A DNA stretch of 64,000 bases from Zygnema cylindricum (GCA_037447655.1 JBBHKE010003373.1:179720-243719), one strand, 5' to 3'; shown: positions 31,868 to 43,720, counted from the stretch's first letter. Notes: generated from the sequence alone by a model not told the origin. A program made the numbers and translations.

Positions 31868-33250
31868 ATTATTATTTAATTTGTTTAAATACTCATCGAA
31901 AGGATACATTGATTTTCCTAATACTAATTAAACATTACTAATAATTGTACTAACACTAACTATACAAACTAATAACTCCATAAATTATTATTTCATCGAC
32001 TAATAAGTGTACCAATACCCCATTATGCAAACTCATAGTCGGACTCATATTAAATATATAGATTAATAGATGGCAATACTTATTATACATACTTATAATT
32101 GTACTAATACTGATTATACTTGCTAATAACTCTACAATTACTAATTATGCATTACAAATAACTTTCCTAATACTAATTCTACATTACTAATAACTGTACT
32201 AATCCTAATAATAATCCTCATTATGCAGACTACAAAGGATAGTAATACTAAATGTATAGATTTGGCACTTTACTAATACGAGATATGCAGGTTGAGCACT
32301 GTATTAATACTAAATATACAAACTAACAATTGTTCTAATCAATAACCATACAGACTGATAACTGTACTTATACGAGATATTCATACTAATTATTTGTGTA
32401 TTATCTGTATTAGTCCACCTATTACTACGTATAATCAGTTTTTGTACTATCATTATCAGTAAAGCTAGTAGTACGTAAAATCAGTATTAGTAAAGTTATT
32501 ACTATGTGAGTACAATTATGGGTTTGTATCATTAGTTTTGGTACAAAATTAGTATTAGTTTAGTTATGAATTTGTATAATAAGTATTAGTACAGTTTTTA
32601 GTATGGATAAATAGTGTTTTATAGTTAGTAGTTTGTATAATCAGTATTGGTTCAGTTATTAGTCTGTATAATTAGTATTAAAACAATTAGAAGTCTGTAT
32701 AGTTATTATTGATACAGTTTTTAGTCTCTATAATTAGTGTTAGTACAGTTATTAATAGTGTTTAATTAGTAGTAACATGGTTTTTAGTCTATATAATTAG
32801 TGATATAACAATTTCTAGTTTGTATAATTAGTCGTAGCACATTTTTAGTTTGTATAATAAAGGTTATTACAGCTGTATAATTAGTATGTACAGTTATTAG
32901 TCTATATAATGAGTGTTAGTGCAGTTATTAGTATTGTATAATTAGTATTATGACAATTATTATATAATTAGTATTTGTAGAGTTATTAGTCTATATGATT
33001 AGTATTAACTCAGTTTTTGGTATGTATAATTAGTAATTGGTATGTATAATTAGTAATACTATCAATACAGTTTTTACTATGTATATGTAGTGTTACTACA
33101 ATAATTAGTCTTTGTAATATATATTAGTACAGTTTTTAGTCTGTATAACTTGTGCTGACATAGTTATTAGTATGTGCAATTATTATCGGTACAGTTCTTT
33201 GTCTGATAATTAGTATTAGCACATTATTAGTTTGTGCAATACTAGGCATT
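31868..33250. repeat. AT-rich satellite, right part
   Basis: Same repeat family as 24089-25661. From about 31915 to 32395 the units run in reverse orientation (CTAATAACTGTACTAATACT), after which they run forward (GTATAATTAGTATTAGTACA). The polarity switch mirrors the one near 24185. Confidence 0.85.
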
Positions 33251-33586
33251 ACTAAAGAGTTGCAATACTAAAGGGTTTTTTACCACACCTAATTTGGTGA
33301 GTTCTCTTATCTCAAACCTAAAACAAAGAACCCATAACATAACTCAGTTAACATTTTGCCAACAAATCCACACTCAAACGGTATGAAACTCTTTCCTTTT
33401 TTTGTGTGTCATTTTTCTTCTCTCTTCTTACCACATCTTATTGGTGAAACAAAAACTGCATCTCTTCCCTCCCTCTCCACAAAATCCTTTCATAGGGTAG
33501 AGGCCTCCAAAGAGAGCACGTCTTCTTTTCCGAGAGAGAATGGAGAGAGAGAGGAAAAATGGAGAAGGAAAGAAAAAGGGAGAGGA
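33251..33586. other. Noncoding spacer
   Basis: No gene recognised; the end is A/G-rich (GAGAGAGAGGAAAAATGGAG) and is the target of the following solo LTR. Confidence 0.5.
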
Positions 33587-33769
33587 TGTTGATATTTGAG
33601 TATTTTCTAGGTCAGTATTAGGATAGAAAAAAAGCTGAGGTGGTCTGCCTCTAACTCCCCTATCCAAGCCCCCACATTTGTTGTAGTCACTGAAGGCTGG
33701 ATAGGGAGCTAGAGCCATGGCTGCCTAGGCTCTCTAGAAAAGACAAGGGGTGAATTAGGTAGACTTAGT

Positions 33770-33848
33770 TGCCGGACCCAGGAATTGATCCTGGTACCTG
33801 CCGTCCGTCAATCCGTATTAGCCGTTAGCTCTAGCCGTTTAGTCTAGG
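33770..33848 (-). other. Antisense tRNA-like segment in solo LTR B1
   Basis: On the minus strand there is a perfect 5-bp stem with a 7-base loop, CCAGG-ATCAATT-CCTGG (33778-33794), as in a tRNA T-arm. It is followed by an acceptor-like GTCCGGCA and preceded at tRNA-like distance by TAGACTAAACGG. It is not an intact tRNA. The corresponding part of solo LTR A has a good B box. Confidence 0.45.
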
Positions 33849-34410
33849 AATGATATTACGATATATAGGGTTTGATAAATATATAAATCTTTATATGTAG
33901 ATAAATCCGTTTAACGGCTTATAGATACTTTGTACATAGATACAGTTTTATTTAGTACGAAGTACGGTATGTGGACAGAACGGATACCGCGCATTTGTTT
34001 CGATAGCGAAACAAATACCGCGCATTTGTTTCGATAGCGAAACGAATGCCGCGCGTCGAATTTCAGCGGCTAGGATTATAGCCGGTTTTGATCAGACGGC
34101 CGCGATAAGCGCCGCGATCACGAAAATGTACTTTTGGCGTTTTACAGTCTTTGCCACGTCAGATTACACGTGGCGTAATAACATTGGATTACGGGAATTC
34201 CGGAGATTACAGGAACTAATCCTGATTTGACACGTGTCGACATTTTGGCCATGTCGTACAATGGCCGTACAGAAAGTACACCGGCACCTGTACTTTTTTG
34301 TACGATACAGTAATTTGATTGGTGCCGTACTTCAGTAGATAGAGTTTTAGAGAGGGAATAGGACTTAGAAAATTTTGGGTAGGCAGCTGCCTCTCCCAGA
34401 GAGCACTCTG

Positions 34411-34417
34411 TATAAAT
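34411..34417 (+). promoter_or_regulatory. LTR TATA box (B1)
   Basis: TATAAAT in the context CTCTGTATAAATGGCAAAC, conserved at the same place in LTRs A (43499-43505) and B2 (56611-56617). It is mutated to GTACAAA in both LTRs of Copia-4. Probable Pol II promoter of the retrotransposon. Confidence 0.6.
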
Positions 34418-34786
34418 GGCAAACTTTGGCCAGCCATATCTATCAATTTACTAGACCATTTTCAGTGATTATTTTTGCTCCAGACTCAGGGGAGTCTAGG
34501 CTACACAGGGGTGTAGTCGGTCAGAGTTTTTGTCTGCCAGGGTGGCTGCATTTATAAGGGAAAGTCAAAGTGGGTGAATGTGTCCAAATCTCATATTCTA
34601 ACTTTGCATTCTGTGGTGGAACTGAGCACACAGAAAGTGTTATTTCACAAGGGTGAATCTATATTGGGATTGTGACTGTCAAGGGGTCAGTCATTTGGGT
34701 TTATATTAACTTGGAGTCGACACTATCTAGATTAGCTTCTTTTGGATTTGCATACTCTGAGGGCCAATGGAGGTCTCAGAGTTTCA

Positions 34787-35441
34787 AAGGACAAAGACGA
34801 GATGGAGAGGGAGAAAGAAAGGAAAAGAGAGAGGAAAAAAGTAGAAGGAAAGGAAAACCATAGTAATACTATTTGTTATGTAAGTTTTACTAAGCTTTAC
34901 CTCTGAACCGAAATAGACAAAGACGGAGATAGAGAGAGACCACCAAGACTTAGAGAAATAATGGAAAAAATGGAGCTTAACTACTGACCACGAATAGTAT
35001 GGAAAATGAACATTCCTTTAAGGAATTGAAAGTAAAATAATCATCTAAGTAAAAACCGGGATCCAAAAACGCCATATATAACCTGACATGAGTGATTATT
35101 TTTTAAAGAGAAAGAGAGGGAGAGAGAAGGAGAGAGGGAGAGACAGGCAAGGAGAGAGATTCGCTTTGCAGTAAAGGAAGAGCGAGGAAGTACCAGCAAA
35201 GAGTGGGAAAAAAATGACCCTTTTTTTTCCATCGGTGTTTTTTATTTTATTTTTTTATTATTATATGTTCTCTTATATGATTGGTCCTCTAGTTTGTTCA
35301 TTAGTGTGCAAGGGAATGAATTATTCTACGGTACACGTGCTTGCACTTCGTTTTCGAAATCAGTATATAAATAAGAGAACATTGTTTTTCTTTATGGAAA
35401 CCCTTATATAGGCGGTGTGTTTGTCAAGGATTTTTTCTGTC
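34787..35441. other. Noncoding spacer
   Basis: A/G-rich at both ends of a short AT-rich stretch; no gene or element recognised. Confidence 0.5.
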
Positions 35442-35924
35442 TGTAACAAGGTTACAGAAATGCGCACAATATTGTTAGTGGCGAGGCTGCTGTGGTTGCG
35501 GTTCCAGAGCAGCGCAGCTGCGACGCCAGAGTAACACAGCAGAGCAACGTAGCAACTTAGTAGCATAGTATATCAACACAGCGTAGTAGCCTAGCAACGC
35601 TGCAGAATGTAGATATAACTGTATAGTTCTAGAAAGATAGTTTGGATAGATCTCGGTGGACCGTGAAGTCCACGTGTACATGTGTATAGTATTGGGTTGA
35701 CTAGCGGATGGATAGTTTATATAGTAAAAGAGACCTAGTCAAGAGGTAGACTCTCTAAGTAGACCTTCGCAGCGAGCTATTAACTTGTAATCTTTCTTCC
35801 GATTAATAAAGCTTGACCTTTATCTGTGAGTGCTGTGTGCTCTTGCTATTGCTACGGGGAGATCCTTGGAGTCTTTCCGCTCTGCGTTATAGTGTGTTGT
35901 GGGTTACTATTTTGTCTGATTTCA
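35442..35924 (+). repeat. Gypsy 5' LTR
   Basis: 483 bp, TGTAACAAGGTTACAG...CTGATTTCA, with a TATA-like TTATATAGTA near 35717 and an AATAAA at 35805-35810. Internal short repeats of the type TAGCAAC/GTAGCA are present. Confidence 0.9.
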
Positions 35925-35925
35925 C

Positions 35926-35938
35926 TGGTATCAAAGCA
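35926..35938 (+). other. Gypsy primer-binding site
   Basis: TGGTATCAAAGCA, one mismatch from TGGTATCAGAGC, the complement of the 3' end of initiator tRNA-Met. This is the ordinary plant retrotransposon primer and contrasts with the anticodon-arm site of the copia elements in the same window. Confidence 0.85.
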
Positions 35939-35958
35939 CTCCCTCGTGACTCGACAAC

Positions 35959-36727
35959 ATGGGAGAACACGGCGTATCTACCACGGAAATGTTAGCGCAA
36001 GTTTTTCGGGAGTTGGAAAACGTGAGATTACAAAATGCTCAATTGAGTAACACCGTCACAACCTTCAAATCTCGTTTTGGTGGACGACCTCATGGAGGCA
36101 TGGAGAGAGACTTAAGGAGATCAAAGTTAAGACTTCCCGATGAGTTTGACTCGGCCACACACAAGAACCTTGATGCGTGGCTATTCTCCATTGCGGATTA
36201 CCTTGAGAATTTCCCTAGCCTGTCGGATTGTGAGAAGATTCATTATGCGGGTGGTCTTCTAAAAGGGGCAGTGGGAGCATGGTGGAGGACAATGGTGGAA
36301 AACGATGAAATACCGACTGTTTGGACTCTTTTTATTCAACTTCTCTGTGACTCTTGGCAACCCATTAACAAAATTAAGGCGGCAAGGGATAAGATCGCGA
36401 TTTTGAAGCAACGTACCTTAGTATTGGAGTACACGCAGCGGTTCTTGGAGTGTAAAGTTCAAATACCCTCGATGACCGAGGACGAAGCCGTGGATCGTTA
36501 CGTCAAGGGGCTTAAGGCCTCCATTCGGAGGGATGTGGAGAAATGGCTCGCTCGAGAAAGTATGACTCCTAGTCTCACGGCGATTATCCAATTTGCAGAA
36601 CAGACCAATTCGATGGACTTCACCTTGCGTAGGCCCTATCATTATGGGTCAAGCAGCGGCGGAGGAGTTCGACGAGACGATGGTCCAACCCCCATGGAGC
36701 TCGGAGCAATCGATGAGGATAAAGAGG
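35959..36727 (+). pseudogene. gag: Gypsy gag, 5' part (split by Copia-3)
   Basis: Begins at the ATG 34 bp after the LTR (MGEHGVSTTEML), so here gag starts outside the LTR. About 256 codons of the retrotransposon gag fold follow: DAWLFSIADYLENF, GAVGAWWRTMVEN, then a PTPMELGAIDEDKEV tail typical of gypsy gag before the zinc knuckle. The frame is interrupted at codon GAG|GTG by Copia-3 and resumes at 41217 (VVNVLRKKKK). Confidence 0.9.
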
Positions 36728-39700
36728 TGTTTTTTTGAGACATGTGCTGGAACTGAAGATGAAGAAGAAGCAGCAATAGTAGTCATTGTAGAACAAAACA
36801 AGAGAGGAAGCTTCCACAAATACCAATGGCAAAAAAACAACTTTGACAAACAATAACTTTCAAGAGAAAGACACAATAGTCCTACAAATCTACCACAATG
36901 TAGATATCTTACAAAGGAACACACACATTAAATTTCACTTAATTTTGCTCACAAATCTGTGAGATATTCAGAGGTGAATTTTCATAAAACTGAGTGTACA
37001 GTTTTTCATATCATTTGTTCCTTATGAATCAAAATTTCCTAAGTCCTACTTCTATACACTGAAACTACACTAAGCTGTACGGAGGCATTCCAACTGTAAA
37101 TCTAACATTTTAACACAACAAATACTATGAGTATACCTATATACTGAAGGTATGTCATAAATAACATTCTCAACACTAAACAACTAATTAACTACAGACA
37201 AAATTTTGTTCTATCAAATATTTACACCGAAGTTCCAATAAAGTGAAGTGATAGTGATCTAGTCATGCCTCGTCAGTATTTGTTGGCGGAGGCTGCCAGC
37301 CGTCCGATTAGAGGATTTGGCACCATAGATGTGACTTCACGAAGCACCGTGGTCCCGCCGAATTTTCGTATGTGGACATACTCACGCATTTCTCTCAAGT
37401 GACGACGCTTGTCCCAAGTGTGAATGAACCGTGAACTCCCAACTTCACTGTCACACTAATTTTGGTAATTACTGAACCAAACTCAATCAAAAATAACTTA
37501 AGTCCTGAACATCTCTCTCTCCCTCACAGCTGAGGCATAGAGAGGACTAAAGCTTTCTAAAAACAACACTCCCCTAAAGCTTTAGACTTTGCTAGTCACT
37601 CAGTCCACATGCCTCTCTACAGAACTTCAATTCGGGTGCAGGTAGGGGTTTCGTCATCATATCCGCCACCATTTGCTCATCCGGTAAATAACTCAACTTC
37701 AGTACTTTTCCCATCACCTTTTCTCTTACAAAATGTAGCTTGATATCAATGTGTTTCCTCTTAAAGTGATGACTGGGATTAGATGCAATAACGATTGCTG
37801 CCTGATTGTCACACCATACTATCTGTGATCCTGATTGCATAAAGAGAAGCTCTTGGAGAAGAGACTTTACCCAAAGTAACTCCTTAACTGCCGAGCTAGC
37901 AGCCATGGACCCAGCCTCCGCTGCCTGATTGTCACACCATACTATCTGTGATCCTGATTGCATAAAGAGAAGCTCTTGGAGTTGAGACTTTACCCAAAGT
38001 AACTCCTTAACTGCCGAACTAGCAGCCATGGATCCAGCCTCCATGGTAGACTGAGCTGTTACCTTCTGATGTTTGCTGCTCTAGCAGCAAGTTCCACTTC
38101 CGATCTTCAGAATGTATGCGGTGGTGGAGCGTCGGCTGGGCATATCTTCGTAGCTCCCATCGCTCCATGTATGAATTTTGACTTACTCTCCACCTAGAGA
38201 GAGTCTAAGATTTCGAGTTCCTGCAAGATAGCGAAAAACTCTCTTTAGTGCCTCATAGTCCGACTTCCTCGGATTTTGCAGGCTTCGGCTCAAGGCTCCA
38301 ACAGCGGCTGCGATGTCCGGACGAGTACAGTTCATGAAATAGATGAGGCTTCCGACAATCTGCCTGTAAGGAATGGAGGACATAGAATCTGCCTCTTCTG
38401 AATCCAAAAAATCATCATCCAAAACACCACCATCCGTTTCCGTACCCTCCAACTTCTGCCTGAATTCCATAGGGGTGACACTCCCCTTTGCTTTTGACAA
38501 ACCAAACTTTTTCTAGCATGTTCGAGATTGCTTCTTTCTGAGTTAGATAAATAATTCTTTGTTTCCTATCTCTTTCTACGTGAATTCCTAGAATATACAT
38601 AGCCTCACCCAAGTCCTTCATTTCAAACCGAGAATTCAGATTTGATTTGATTTTATTGATTTCATTGATAGATTTGTTAATCAACTGCAAATCATCTACA
38701 TATACTGTCACATAAATCACTCCATCCTCACCTTGGATTACATAGACTGAGTGATGTGAACTGATCCTGGTAAAGCGAAGATTGGTTAAAAACTCATCTA
38801 ACTTCAGGTTCTATTGTCTCAGAGCCTATTTCAGACCATACAAGGACTTCAACAGTTTACAGACTAGATTTTCTTTCCCTTTTTTTGCATACATCTTTGG
38901 CTGCTTTATATAAATTACTTCTTCCAAATCACCATGCAAGAAAGCCGTCTTAACGTCCATCTGATGCAATTCCATATCCTCTATTGCAGCAAGAGACAGC
39001 AAAACTCTAAGAGTAGGAAAACGAACCACACGAGAGAAGGTCTCTTCATAATCAATTCCTTCCTTCTAACTAAATCCCTTTGTGACCAGTCTAGCTTTAT
39101 ATCTTTCAATTGTATTATCAAGATTAAATTGTAATTTGAAGATCCACTTACAACCAATAGCTTTCCTGTTCGGTGGGAGCTCCACGAGTTCCCAAGTTTG
39201 GGCTTCCATAATGGACTTTATCTCATCATTTGCAGCCGAGATCCAATGATCCTTTTGAGGAACGGAAAAGGCATCTTGAATAGTAAGCCGCTCCCCTGTG
39301 CTTGCAGAAAAAGCACTCTCCACTCGGTCGCCTCGAAGGTGGTTGCTTTGCCTACTTCCGCCCGAAAAAATCTGACGCAAGAACTGTTGGTCCCCTAGTG
39401 TTCCGCCGAGGGCGTGTAATGGTAGGACCAGCTCCGAAAGTAGGATCTGACGGCCCAGAGACATTCCGAAGAGAAGTAGAGGAAGTAGAAGGAGATGGAG
39501 TAAAAGGTACCTGCTCAAGAATGATATACTCTTGTATTTTCTCATTCATTTCTGCTACATCCATACTAAAAACATCCACAAATTGACGCTCTTCTTTAAT
39601 CTGAATATTCTTGGCTGTCTGAAGGCATCCTCTCTAAGGGTTATACACTCTATAGCGTACACATTCATCATCATAGCCTAAGAATACACCAGGTACAGAT

Positions 39701-41211
39701 TTTGGACTAAGTTTCCAATTAGGAAGATTATCCAAGATAAAGCATTTGCTACCGAAGACTCTAAAATGACCATCATTTGGTTTTCTGCCTATCCATACTT
39801 CATAAGGTGTTTTACCCTTAACATCTCGGGTTTTTACTCTATTTTTGATGTAGGAATCACAATGAAAAGCTTCCCTCCAAAACTTTCGATCCACACCTTT
39901 ATTCGCGATCATAGAGCGAGCACATTCAGTCAAAGTTCGATTAAGTCTCTCGGCCACACCATTTTGTTTCGGTGTGTACGGAGCAGTAAATTCACGAGAG
40001 ATGCCATTTTATTTCAAGAAATCAGCAATGGCATGGGATACATACTCTCCACCATTATCTATCCGCAAAGCAAGAATATATTTGTCGTGAAGTTTCTCCG
40101 CCCAGATTTTGTAGTGCTTAAGGTGAGTGAAGACTTCGCTCTTCTCCTTCATGAAGTATAAGCGACTGTACCGAGAGTAGTCGTCTGTAAAGGTGACAAA
40201 GTAGCGGCAGCCACCAAAAGAGAGAACTTTGGAAGGGCCAAAGACACCAGAGTGAATAATACCAAGGAGATATGTGGCTCGATGATCAGAAACTTGTCGG
40301 AGGGGAAGCTTGTGAAGCTTTCCGAGAGAACAACCATCACAAACATGAGACTCTTTTTGACCGAGCTTGACTCCCTCTATAATATCATTCTTTATCATCT
40401 TAGTAAGTCTCTCATGATGCACATGACCAAGTCTTTTATGCCACAAAACATTATGACATAGGACACAAAACAACAACTTTGACGAACAATAAATTTCAAC
40501 ACAAGAACACAATAGTCCTACAAATCTACCACAATGTAGATATCATACAAAGGAACACACACATAAAATTTCACTTAATTCTGCTCAAAGATCTGTGAGA
40601 TGTTTAGAGGTGAATTTTCATAAAACTGAGTGTACAGTTTTTCATATCATTTGTTCCTAAAGAATCAAAATTTCCTAAGTCCTATTTCTATACACTGAAA
40701 CTACACTAAGCTGCACGGAGGCATTCCAACCGTACATCTAACATTCTAACACAACAAATACTGTGAGTATACATGTATACTGAAGGTATGTCATAAATCA
40801 CATTCTCAACACTAAACAACTAATTAACTACAGACAAATTTTTATTCTATCAAATATTTACACCGAAGTTCGAATAACCTAAAGTGATAGTGATCTAGTC
40901 ATGCCTTGTCAGTATTTGTTGGCAGCGGCTGTCAGCCGTCTGATTAGAGGATTTGGCACCATAGATGTGACTTCAAGAAGCACCGTGGTCCCGCCGAATT
41001 TCCGTACGTCCACGGAGGACATACTCACGCATTTCTCTCAAGTGACGAGGCGTGTCCCAAGTGTGAATGAACCGTGAACTCCCAACTTCACTGTCACACT
41101 AATTTTGGTAATTAGTGAACCGAACTCAACCAAAAATAACTTAAGTCCTCAACAGCTCTCTCTCCCTCATAGCTGAGGCATAGAGAGGACTAAAGCTTTC
41201 TAAAAAAAACA
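36728..41211 (-). mobile_element. Copia-3: 5'-deleted copia inserted in gypsy gag
   Basis: Minus-strand element with flanks AGAGG (36723-36727) and GGAGG (41212-41216), a 5-bp target duplication with one mismatch. The 3' LTR is 36728-37568. The 5' LTR is truncated on its inner side (about 40467-41211) and fuses directly to the pre-integrase region, so the primer-binding site, gag and protease are gone. The left LTR ends on the element strand in ATGACTACTATTGCTGC...AAAAAACA, i.e. it too carries a gag start (MTTIAASSSSSVP). Confidence 0.88.
37592..40512 (-). pseudogene. pol: Copia-3 truncated pol
   Basis: From right to left: pre-integrase WHKRLGHVHHERL with CDGCSLGKLHKLP, then integrase with the first catalytic Asp replaced (IHSGVFGP; family HSDVxGP), IDNGGEY and VAERLNRT. 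RT runs about 39545-38550 with breaks near 39560, 39060, 38830 and 38520. RNase H ends at 37592 (ADMMTKPLP). A 123-bp in-frame tandem duplication (37797-37919 and 37920-38042) doubles a 41-residue block with MAASSAVKELLWVKS and WCDNQAA. Inactive. Confidence 0.88.
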
Positions 41212-41216
41212 GGAGG

Positions 41217-42720
41217 TGGTCAACGTGCTTCGGAAGAAGAAGAAGATCAACAAAGCCAAGACCAATGACTTGTCCCCCGAGCAGCTCCAACAGAGGAAGC
41301 AAAACGGCTTATGTTTCCAGTGCGGTTCCTCGGATTATATGGGCCGAGAATGCCCAAAAAAAGGAGGTCCTAAGAAGGGCAATATTAACGTCATAGCTGG
41401 TGAATGGAGAGATCCCTTAATATTTCAAGGTCGGATCGGAGTGAGCGCAGCTAGCTGCATGGTGGAATCCGGCGCATCGGGGAACTTCATCAACGAGGTG
41501 ACGGTAAAAAAGTTGAAACTTCCTCTCGTGGTGCTAACGAATCGTCATTCGATGCAATAGGCCGACGAAAGTTCCCTATCCATTACTCATCATACTCCGA
41601 GGTTACGCGTCGGAATTGGGAAGTTCCATTGGTTTGACACTCTTCATGTATTACCGCTCGAGACCATGAAGTAATCTTGGGGAAACCGTGGTTGCAAAAG
41701 TGGAACCCAACGATCTATTAGAGAAGTGGTGACATGAGAGTTAGGAAAGGTGAAAAGAGTTTGAGGTAAAGGTGGGAGCGGCTGGTAAGGGATCAGAAGA
41801 GGGACGCCTGCTTTTGGCCTTACAGCTTAACAGAGCACTGTGGAAGGGGGAGACAATTGGTATGGCGGTCGTCCAACCTATGGAGGAAGGGAAGGAGGGG
41901 ATTCAGGAAGAATGGAGTAAGAAGGACCCTGACTTCCACTCGAAAGGGATGACGACATCGGAAAGACTTCCGTAGAGGCCTTGGAAGTCGTGACAAAATT
42001 TCTCGAGGAGTATGTTGATGTCTTTCCCCCGAAGCTCCCAGAAGGCTTACCTTCGAAGCGCGAAGTAGACCACAAGATCGAGCTTGTTTCCGGAGCGGTA
42101 CCCACGGAAAATTGAATGTAGAAGATGAGCTACACCGAATTGGATGAACTCAAAAAGCAACTTGCGGAGTTGGTCGAAGCCGGAGCAATTGAACCGAGCA
42201 AGTCACCGTATGGAGCCCCCGTTCTTTTCGTAAACAAGAAGGATGGAGGTTTTCGAATGTGTGTGGATTACCGAGCGCTAAACAAGTTAACAGTGAAAAA
42301 TGCGTACCCTCTACAAAAGATAGACGAATGTTGGATCGACTACGAGGTGCTAAATATTTTTCGAAGATAGACCTGCGAAGTGGCTATCACCAAATCAAAA
42401 TTGCCGAGGAAGATGTGGAAAAGACGGCATTTAGAACTCGGTACGATCATTTCTAATTTCGGGTTATGTCGTTCCGATTGACCGACGCACCGGCAACCTT
42501 TATGCATTTGATGAATTCCATCTTTCGGCAATATTTGGACGCCTTTGTAATTGTCTTCTTGGACGACATCTTGGTGTATAGAAAGACGTTGGAGGATCAC
42601 CTGGAGCATCTGTGAATGGTCTTACAAGTCCTTCGGAGAATAAGTTGTACGCAAAGAGGAGTAAATGTGACTTCTTGAAGGAGAAAATTGAGTTTTTAGG
42701 TCATGTGATGAGCCAGCGTA
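41217..42720 (+). pseudogene. pol: Gypsy gag 3' end, protease and RT first half
   Basis: Continues gypsy gag after Copia-3. Zinc knuckle C-FQ-C-GSSD-Y-MGRE-C has Tyr where His is expected. The protease region reads VESGASGNFI, with Glu for the catalytic Asp. RT shows [29 protein letters not shown] and FLDDILVY. Stops and frame breaks lie near 41558, 41670, 42115, 42365, 42455 and 42615. Ends at the GHVMSQ motif where a solo LTR is inserted, and RT/RNase H resumes at 43721. Confidence 0.87.
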
Positions 42721-42934
42721 GTGGATGTTGAAATCACTAGATTTAGGGGAGGTATTTTCTATATCTTAATTAAAATAAGAAGAGAAAAACAAGAGGCAGC
42801 TTGGCTCCACCTTCTCTCTCTGACCCCCATACTTGTTGTAGTCACTGAAGGAGAGAGAGGGCGGTGGAGCCATGGCTGCCTTAGCTCCATAGGCAGGGCT
42901 TAAGAGTGTCCTAAGTCACTCTCAACCAAAAAGG

Positions 42935-43005
42935 TTGAGTCTGGCAAGACTCGAACCGCCGACCGGTAGGGCGAGGCATAGCCGTCAACCCTTACCAGTC
43001 TATCG
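42935..43005 (-). other. Antisense tRNA-like segment in solo LTR A
   Basis: On the minus strand GGTTCGAGTC (complement of 42948-42957) is a near-perfect Pol III B box. Upstream, GACTGGTAAGG resembles the D-arm/A box of class II tRNAs (Ser/Leu type GAGTGGTTAAGG). The acceptor stem is not complete, so it is a relic or a look-alike, not a tRNA gene. Confidence 0.5.
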
Positions 43006-43498
43006 TAGTATTCCGTTAGGATACATAGGGTTTGATAGCTATTTAAAACAATAGATCGATGACTAATCCGATTAACGGAATAACAAATAGGATACATAGA
43101 AACTAGTTGGGAAATTAAGTGCGCTCGAAACAAATGTACCGGACATTTGTTTTGAACAGCTGGGAATTAAAGCCGACTTAGATCCGACGGCTCACATCAT
43201 CGCCGAGATCATGGAATGACCGCATTGGCGGTTTGCGGATGTAACATAACCTGGCGACACGTGGCAATTTATCATTGGGAAGTCGGAATCGCGGGAAGCG
43301 TGAGGACAAGTCCGGAGGAGACAAGCGTCCACTCCATGGCCTTGTCGTACACAGGCCGTACAGAAAATACATCGGCCATGGTACTTTTCTGTACTATACA
43401 GTCTTCTGATTGGTCCCGTACTTCAGTAGATAGTGGTTGTGAGAGGGTTTGGGACTTAGTGGATTGAGGAGGTAGCCGCCTCTCTCCCAACAAGCTTG

Positions 43499-43505
43499 TA
43501 TAAAT
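43499..43505 (+). promoter_or_regulatory. LTR TATA box (A)
   Basis: TATAAAT in GCTTGTATAAATATTGG, the position conserved in the related LTRs. Confidence 0.6.
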
Positions 43506-43720
43506 ATTGGCATCTTTGCCGCTTGATAATTAATCGTCTGGTAAGGCGTTTTCAGTGATTTTTTTTGCTGTGGACTCAGGGGAGTCTAGACTGCACAAGG
43601 GTGCAGTCGTGTTATCTATTTATCTGCTAGGGTAGTAGTTGCTCTCGTTGATAGTGGGTTAGTCAAAAACTACCTAGAGGCTTCCTCATTCTTGGTCCAA
43701 ATAGAGGACACGGAATTGCA

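Larger units (their letters stand above)
33587..34786 (+). mobile_element. Solo LTR of the MExxEF copia family (B1)
   Basis: 1200 bp, TGTTGATATTTGAG...CAGAGTTTCA, with flanks GAGGA (33582-33586) and AAGGA (34787-34791), a target duplication with one mismatch. It shares its start and antisense tRNA-like segment with the LTR at 55823-56986. It also shares family blocks such as TTGTTGTAGTCACTGAAGG and GAGCCATGGCTGCCT. It has a TATA box TATAAAT at 34411-34417, an ATTGG (inverted CCAAT) box near 34318, and ends in ATGGAGGTCTCAGAGTTTCA, the first gag codons. The internal part was removed, presumably by LTR-LTR recombination. Confidence 0.88.
42726..43720 (+). mobile_element. Solo copia LTR (A) inserted in gypsy RT
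   Basis: 995 bp, TGTTGAAATC...GGAATTGCA, with perfect target duplication GTGGA (42721-42725 and 43721-43725). Same layout as LTRs B1, B2 and Copia-4: CTTGTTGTAGTCACTGAAGG block, GAGCCATGGCTGCCT, antisense tRNA-like segment, TATA box, 3' end ATAGAGGACACGGAATTGCA. This end aligns with ATGGAGxxxxxxGAxTTxCA, so the gag start codon has mutated to ATA. Confidence 0.9.

Noticed and set aside
24089-33250. CRISPR-like repeat/spacer arrangement in the AT satellite
   Set aside because: Units are degenerate, contiguous and without unique spacers of even length; eukaryotic context.
33770-33848. A functional tRNA gene in the LTRs
   Set aside because: No complete cloverleaf or acceptor stem could be drawn; only T-arm/B-box-like and D-arm-like parts are present.
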